NCBI RefSeq assembly: GCF_000764305.2
Contig: NW_025947279.1
Span: forward strand, 62,001 to 126,000
Direction: 5' to 3'
From: Hyalella azteca
Taxonomy: Eukaryota > Arthropoda > Malacostraca > Amphipoda > Hyalellidae
Length of the DNA stretch: 64,000 nt
Both the position numbers and the translations under genes were made by a program. The notes beneath the pieces were generated by a model. That model was not told where the DNA came from, did not search any database, and saw only the letters and a list, made by a program, of their open reading frames with translations. Of this stretch, positions 59,824 through 64,000 are shown in pieces; positions within the stretch are counted from its first letter, which is position 1, and every line of letters begins with the position of its first letter.

Positions 59824-59890
59824 GGGTCGAACACGCACCTCTTTTCAAACTAATTACTCGGAACTGTAACCACTGGGCCACCCTGCCCCA
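59824..59890 (-). mobile_element. tRNA-derived relic next to the MITE
   Basis: On the minus strand an A box (TGGCCCAGTGG, about 59880-59870) and a B box (GTGTTCGACCC, 59834-59824) have tRNA-like spacing. The T stem does not pair, so this is not a functional tRNA. It abuts, and its B box nearly touches, the right end of the MITE at 59823, suggesting the MITE inserted into or beside a SINE. Confidence 0.5.
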
Positions 59891-61898
59891 ACCAAATTCT
59901 CAAATGGACGGTTTAGGTTCGAGCCAATATGCTAAAGTTGAGTAGGTTAAAATTATTTAAATTGGAAAACGTAAGCCATTGTCTGCTAAATTTGTCTTCA
60001 CAAATAGCCGCAGGCCAAAATCACGAACCTGAATTTTAATTAATTTAATTATACAGTCATTCCCTTCTTATTGCATTGAAATTTACCATTGAATTTTTTT
60101 TATATAATGCTCCAAGTTTCCAATTCGAGCTTGAATCCATGTAATAGTCAGCAGCAACTAATTTGCGCTCATTTTTGTGGACGATGACGGTGCTGCTGTG
60201 GAAATAAAGCTGTTTTTCAGATCACAGCATCATGATTAGAAAGAGTGCTTGCGTTAATAACAGGTTTCAAACAGTTATTTTGCTCGGAATTCTTGAGGAA
60301 TGTCCATTAATTGAGGAAATTGAAGTTTCAATGTTCGACATCTTTGTCTACTGTACAAATCAGACTGATCAAAGTAAGCCAGCAGAAATCTTAAACGTGA
60401 GCCAACTTGAATGTCCAACGCAAGCTGTTCCAAACTCAGTGCGAGCCAAAATCCACTTATGATTCATGGGCTATGAATTTTGTATGGTCATAAATTTTCT
60501 CCCACTAGTCGTAAGATGCGAAAAGAGAAATCACGAAGAACCCCGTTAATGCAGAATTTGTAACATACTAGGCTCCGGACACGAATTAACCATGCGGAAC
60601 CCTATTGACGTTCAGTAAAATTTTCAACATTAGTTCAGTGTTGAATTAGGCACGTGATCAGCATAGTCGGAACTCGGAAGTGTGTGTGCTATATATCCGG
60701 GAGGCACCTTCAATATTAGAAGCCTGATTTCCAATATCCAAGTTGTCAATGGAGAAAAAAAATGTCGTCATTGTTGACTCACAAACAAATTGTTTAGTGA
60801 TTATTAACCGAATTCGTGTTTGTCCGCTTATATAAATGATGACCTATTGACCTATACCATCAGTGTGAAGTCAATCAGCTGAATAACCTTAAGATAAGAG
60901 CTCGTATTTGAAGTCTAGTTTAGTAATTACTTAATGATTAGTAACCCGATTATTAGGGTGATTATAATGGAAATAATAAGGGAGCCGTTGTACAACTACT
61001 ACCGTCAATGACATATTGGCCGCCATGCAGATACTACACTTACTTCTCCGCCCATTACTAAAAATCGTATAATGCTAGTCACAACCAATATTTGTAGGGT
61101 TTGATAACTACATGACGACTACGAAGCTGTTTCGCTCGCGCTAGAAAGATTAGGTTCAGTTTTGTTATAAAATAGATCGTTACGATTAATTCTGTTGCTG
61201 GCCGGCGACTTGAGTGTTGTGATAAGGTTATCGGCATTGCCGGTAGTACATTCTTGGTTTGGATTAGATTTCCGGTGGAAGAGCACTGCCACATTGTTCT
61301 GGAAACATGAAAAGTGTGTTGCCGAAGTGAATAGAGTAGCATGTTGCCTTAGAAATTAGGTATCCAAGCAATATTTAACCTGTTTTCGTTCTACGCGGTA
61401 ACAACTTTAAAATGTCTTCGTTTAAATGAAACGGTATCATTATGTGTATCACCTACGCGCATAAAATTTAAAACTATTTTAGGTTCTGTTATAATTATTC
61501 GAGTTATGCCCTATGTTCAAAAGAGATTTTTCGTACCTGAAAATTCACCTCAAGGCTCAAACGGCCGGGGATTAACCAAACATTCCTCATGATTTTTTTT
61601 AAAGGGCCCGCTGTAAATAAATTCTGTTGCAGCAAACTACATCAGAATAATTTTGTGTTCATTTTATTTCTTCCAGACATCGCTTCACCTGCAGTTTATT
61701 TAAAGGGTTAAATTTTTAACGAAGAATATGATTAATTTTGACATATATAAATTTGTGATGATAATATATTGAAAAGCTCGTAGTGAGTGTAGGATCTGGA
61801 TGGATCAATGTGTGTCTCTTGTCTAGTAACTTCTTTGTTAATACGAATAGAAAAAAGATTCCTTGATCAATCCAGAAAAATGGTATAATTTGGTGCAG
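59891..61898. other. AT-rich, two weak coding-like segments
   Basis: Plus strand: acceptor gctgtttttcag (60219) is followed by a 79-codon open frame through ATG 60232 to 60462. Minus strand: acceptor catgtttccag (61307) opens 59 codons (starting NNVAVLFHRKSNPNQECTTG) to TAG near 61130. Both resemble terminal exons but have no matched upstream exon. Confidence 0.3.
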
Positions 61899-61904
61899 AT
61901 GAGG

Positions 61905-61994
61905 ATGTCTTTCTATAAAAGTAGCAGTAAGCTCAACAAATACGCAAGCCCGCCGTATACTAGGGATTGTGCGCCTTTCAGCCCACCCCTAAAG
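61905..61994 (+). CDS. candidate first exon of a plus-strand gene
   Basis: ATG at 61899 or 61905 opens a frame of up to 32 codons that ends exactly at a consensus donor (AAAG|GTGAGT, 61994/61995, phase 0). The peptide starts MSFYKSSSKLNKYASPPYTR. The same DNA contains TATAAAAG at about 61914, so the alternative reading is a TATA promoter with a short noncoding first exon (about 61945-61994). In either case a transcription unit heading right is suggested. The segment 63152-63301 is open in the matching phase. Confidence 0.3.
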
Positions 61995-63151
61995 GTGAGT
62001 CCAAAACTTCAATGTCTTTTCATCAAAAATTTTTAAAACCCTATTCGAATCGTCGAAGCGTGCTTGAAAATTACATAGTACAGTCCTTAATATTTGTTGT
62101 TGTAATTGCACCCTTCTATTCTGATCAGACATGTTTTACGTAGCACTCATCATCTGCCGTAAATATTGCGTCGACATAATTATTCTGGAACACCACGTCT
62201 GGCTCCCACATCGCCATAGCGGGTAACCACTTCGCTCACGAGCCGCACTGCACCTGTCGCTGAAAATGAGTTGCCAGTAGTCGCAAGACCAAATTTCAGG
62301 AATCAGTTCATAAAAAAACGACAATTTTCCTATATGTAACACTTGGAGTTAGATAATTCGAGACAGAAGATAAGGTTTAGTATCTGAAATTTTAAGAATA
62401 TGCGTAGAAAATTATTGAGCAAGTTTTCTTCAGTTCCGTTTTGTAATTAAATTATCTCTAATTGTTGATGACGCTCTTTAGACGAATTAAGAATGTAATA
62501 TTGCCCCGATTAATTAACTCAGATTTCACAGTTGAACACAAATGAAAATTGATGTGGAATCTTATATATAGTGAAAGATTACTGTTCCTTATAGCCTAAA
62601 GGCATTTCAAAGGGAAAATGAATTATTAATGCAGTCATGAAGTCATGAACTTCGCTTGGGATAGATTAACTATATTCCGGTATTAATGGTCCATGCTCAA
62701 CGAGTGTGAAGTTCTAACTGTTTGCTAAGTTGATCATTGATGCAACGCAATGCATCAATTAGTTTTCTCGACGTGTGTACAGACCTTTATAAAATCACCG
62801 CTGCTAATTTTTGAGAAACCTCATCATCGCTATAGACTCGATTCATACGGATGAAGTCTAATAGCATAAGCCATATTATTATTTGCATGCGCGGAATAAT
62901 TTTTCCCTCATAATTTTGGAGTGATGAAAACGACGATGTGTTTAATACTCAAATCGCTTTCTTTCTACGAAGCTCTTTCATTTTGAACGTTTACCGCAGA
63001 ACACTGGAAAACCCACCGCCAGATGTCCCCTAGCTACTACACAAGTGTAGTTTCTTCGCCAGGTGATTTTCCACTAATCCCATCCTTTAAGAGAAGAGTA
63101 ACAGTGCAGTATGGAATCCTTTAAAACATTGAGATGTAAATTTAATTTCAG
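61995..63151 (+). other. intron-like or intergenic AT-rich stretch
   Basis: If the exons at 61905 and 63152 belong together, this is an intron (GTGAGT...ttaatttcag). Otherwise nothing of note: a minus-strand patch (62342-62136) is GC-richer with short open frames of uncertain origin. Confidence 0.3.
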
Positions 63152-63494
63152 GTTCTCCTTACAAACACGCAGCTGTTGCGAACGCATAGCACCATAGGTT
63201 CACAGAGTGTAGGTGGAGCTTCGGTGTTGCCTGGAACGCGTTGGATGGAGTGTTCAGTGTTGCGGACTTGCGGTGGAGAACTAGTGTCACTGGAACCACA
63301 GGTCGGTGTGGTGTGTACGTTGTGGTGGTGTCGTGTTGTGATGTAGAGTGCGTTGTGAGCTGAAGTGCTTTCAAGAATTTATCTGTAGTCATTTATTGCT
63401 GCAAGATCCCAATGATATTCAAGTGAATGAGAAACTTATCAAGTATGATGGATATAAATTTTTACTTACGCCAGAGCGGAACATGAGTAAAGAG
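63152..63494 (+). other. G/T-rich patch: possible internal exon or promoter with first exon
   Basis: Acceptor gtaaatttaatttcag opens 50 codons in phase 0 to a modest donor (CACAG|GTCGGT, 63301/63302). Alternatively a TTCAGTGTTG initiator-like site (about 63252) could start a leader reaching ATG AGT AAA GAG|GTGAGT (ATG 63483, donor 63494/63495). A frame ending at that donor includes LLLQDPNDIQVNEKLIKYDG. The minus strand is also open here (63392-63159). I cannot choose between these. Confidence 0.28.
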
Positions 63495-64000
63495 GTGAGT
63501 ACGGGAGAAGTTGAAATGCATTGCACCAGCTCTGTATTCTTCCTCCTATCTCTGCCTGAGATCCTTTGAGTTTGTGGCTCCCAGGAATGCGTTTACGGGA
63601 GAATGATCATCGTTTGTAGTTTCGTTGGAGCCTTGTTCTCTGAAGAGTTAACGCTTCTCATTATCTGTTGTTCTAAGCGTTAGCTGTGGAGCTGTAGAGA
63701 GAAATCCTCACGCGGAAGTGAAAGGCAGTTTAACTTAATCTTTGGAAAGTTATTGCGGAATAAGGAAAAGAACTTTCCGATTAAAGAATTGAAATCTTGC
63801 CCAGTCATTACATTTCTAATTTGTGTCACAGAAAGTAAATTTGTTTTAAAGTTTGGAGAGGAGGCTGTCACAACAGGTTTCGTGAAGGTTAAAATTTGAC
63901 CTACTCTTTCCTGAATATTTTGCGAATCCTTCGTGTCTATAGAACCTTTCATGAAATAAAATAATACAAATTTTGATTGAAAATTCCTATGTTGTTCAGG
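63495..64000. other. window end, no supported gene
   Basis: A 90-codon minus-strand ATG frame (63952-63680, starting MKGSIDTKDSQNIQERVGQI) has no recognised motif and is within chance length. The window ends in gttgttcagg, which could be an acceptor. Confidence 0.3.

Noticed and set aside
59824..59890. A functional tRNA gene
   Set aside because: A and B boxes are present but the T stem and acceptor stem do not pair.
61130..61306. Minus-strand terminal-exon-like frame (starts NNVAVLFHRK)
   Set aside because: Looks protein-like, but without an upstream exon the same chance argument applies; mentioned only in the regional entry.
62136..62342. Minus-strand frame with YWQLIFSD, faintly like Tc1-type transposase
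   Set aside because: Only a few residues agree; no further catalytic motif and no terminal repeats.
1..64000. CRISPR arrays, prophage, operons, rRNA genes
   Set aside because: No regularly spaced repeats with unique spacers, no bacterial gene organisation and no rRNA-like conserved blocks were seen; the window is eukaryotic.

Overview
The window is nuclear DNA from an arthropod, most likely an insect. The support is an AT-rich background (roughly two-thirds A+T by eye), GT-AG introns, TATA-box promoters, AATAAA signals, secreted Pro/Tyr/Gly-rich proteins of cuticle or extracellular-matrix type, and many short inverted-repeat elements. There is no operon structure, bacterial ribosome-binding site or CRISPR array. 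I cannot fix the insect order from the sequence.

Two spliced genes stand out. On the minus strand, 3304 to 1265, three coding exons with matching phases encode a 159-residue secreted protein with Thr-rich segments, Cys pairs and a tetra-basic site. On the plus strand, 35169 to 54753, at least five exons encode a predicted secreted protein of about 1,548 residues. It begins with a two-codon first exon (ATG AAG) behind a strong TATA box. After a 10-kb intron come a signal peptide, SYGPP repeats and (Gly-Lys)n tracts, a charged helical exon, a second larger SYGPP/(GK)n exon, and a 995-residue Ser/Asn-rich final exon. The exon phases and in-frame read-through tails make exon skipping and alternative 3' ends likely. 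This gene is the best candidate in the window for an undescribed system.

The left 14 kb carries mobile-element debris: an open reading frame for a YqaJ-type (lambda-exonuclease superfamily) nuclease at 5821-6369, repeats around it, a 1.29-kb element with 22-bp terminal inverted repeats (8858-10148), a TA-flanked MITE (10312-10529) and pentanucleotide satellite tracts. A repeat family with GGGCC(T)ATACTTT ends has copies near 7.3, 13.6 and 26.1 kb. Region 32.0-32.5 kb is a degenerate tandem array. Region 59.1-59.9 kb holds tRNA-like (SINE-type) units and a second TA-flanked MITE. A MITE-like cluster of CCGGTAAT motifs lies inside an intron of the large gene.

The rest (16-26 kb, 26-32 kb, 33-35 kb, the 10-kb first intron, 55-59 kb, 60-62 kb) is AT-rich with no confident gene. 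At this base composition, chance open frames reach about 120 codons, so single short ORFs were not accepted as genes. A few short multi-signal candidates (promoter, start and splice site together) are listed with low confidence. A possible further plus-strand gene may begin near 61.9 or 63.2 kb and run out of the window.
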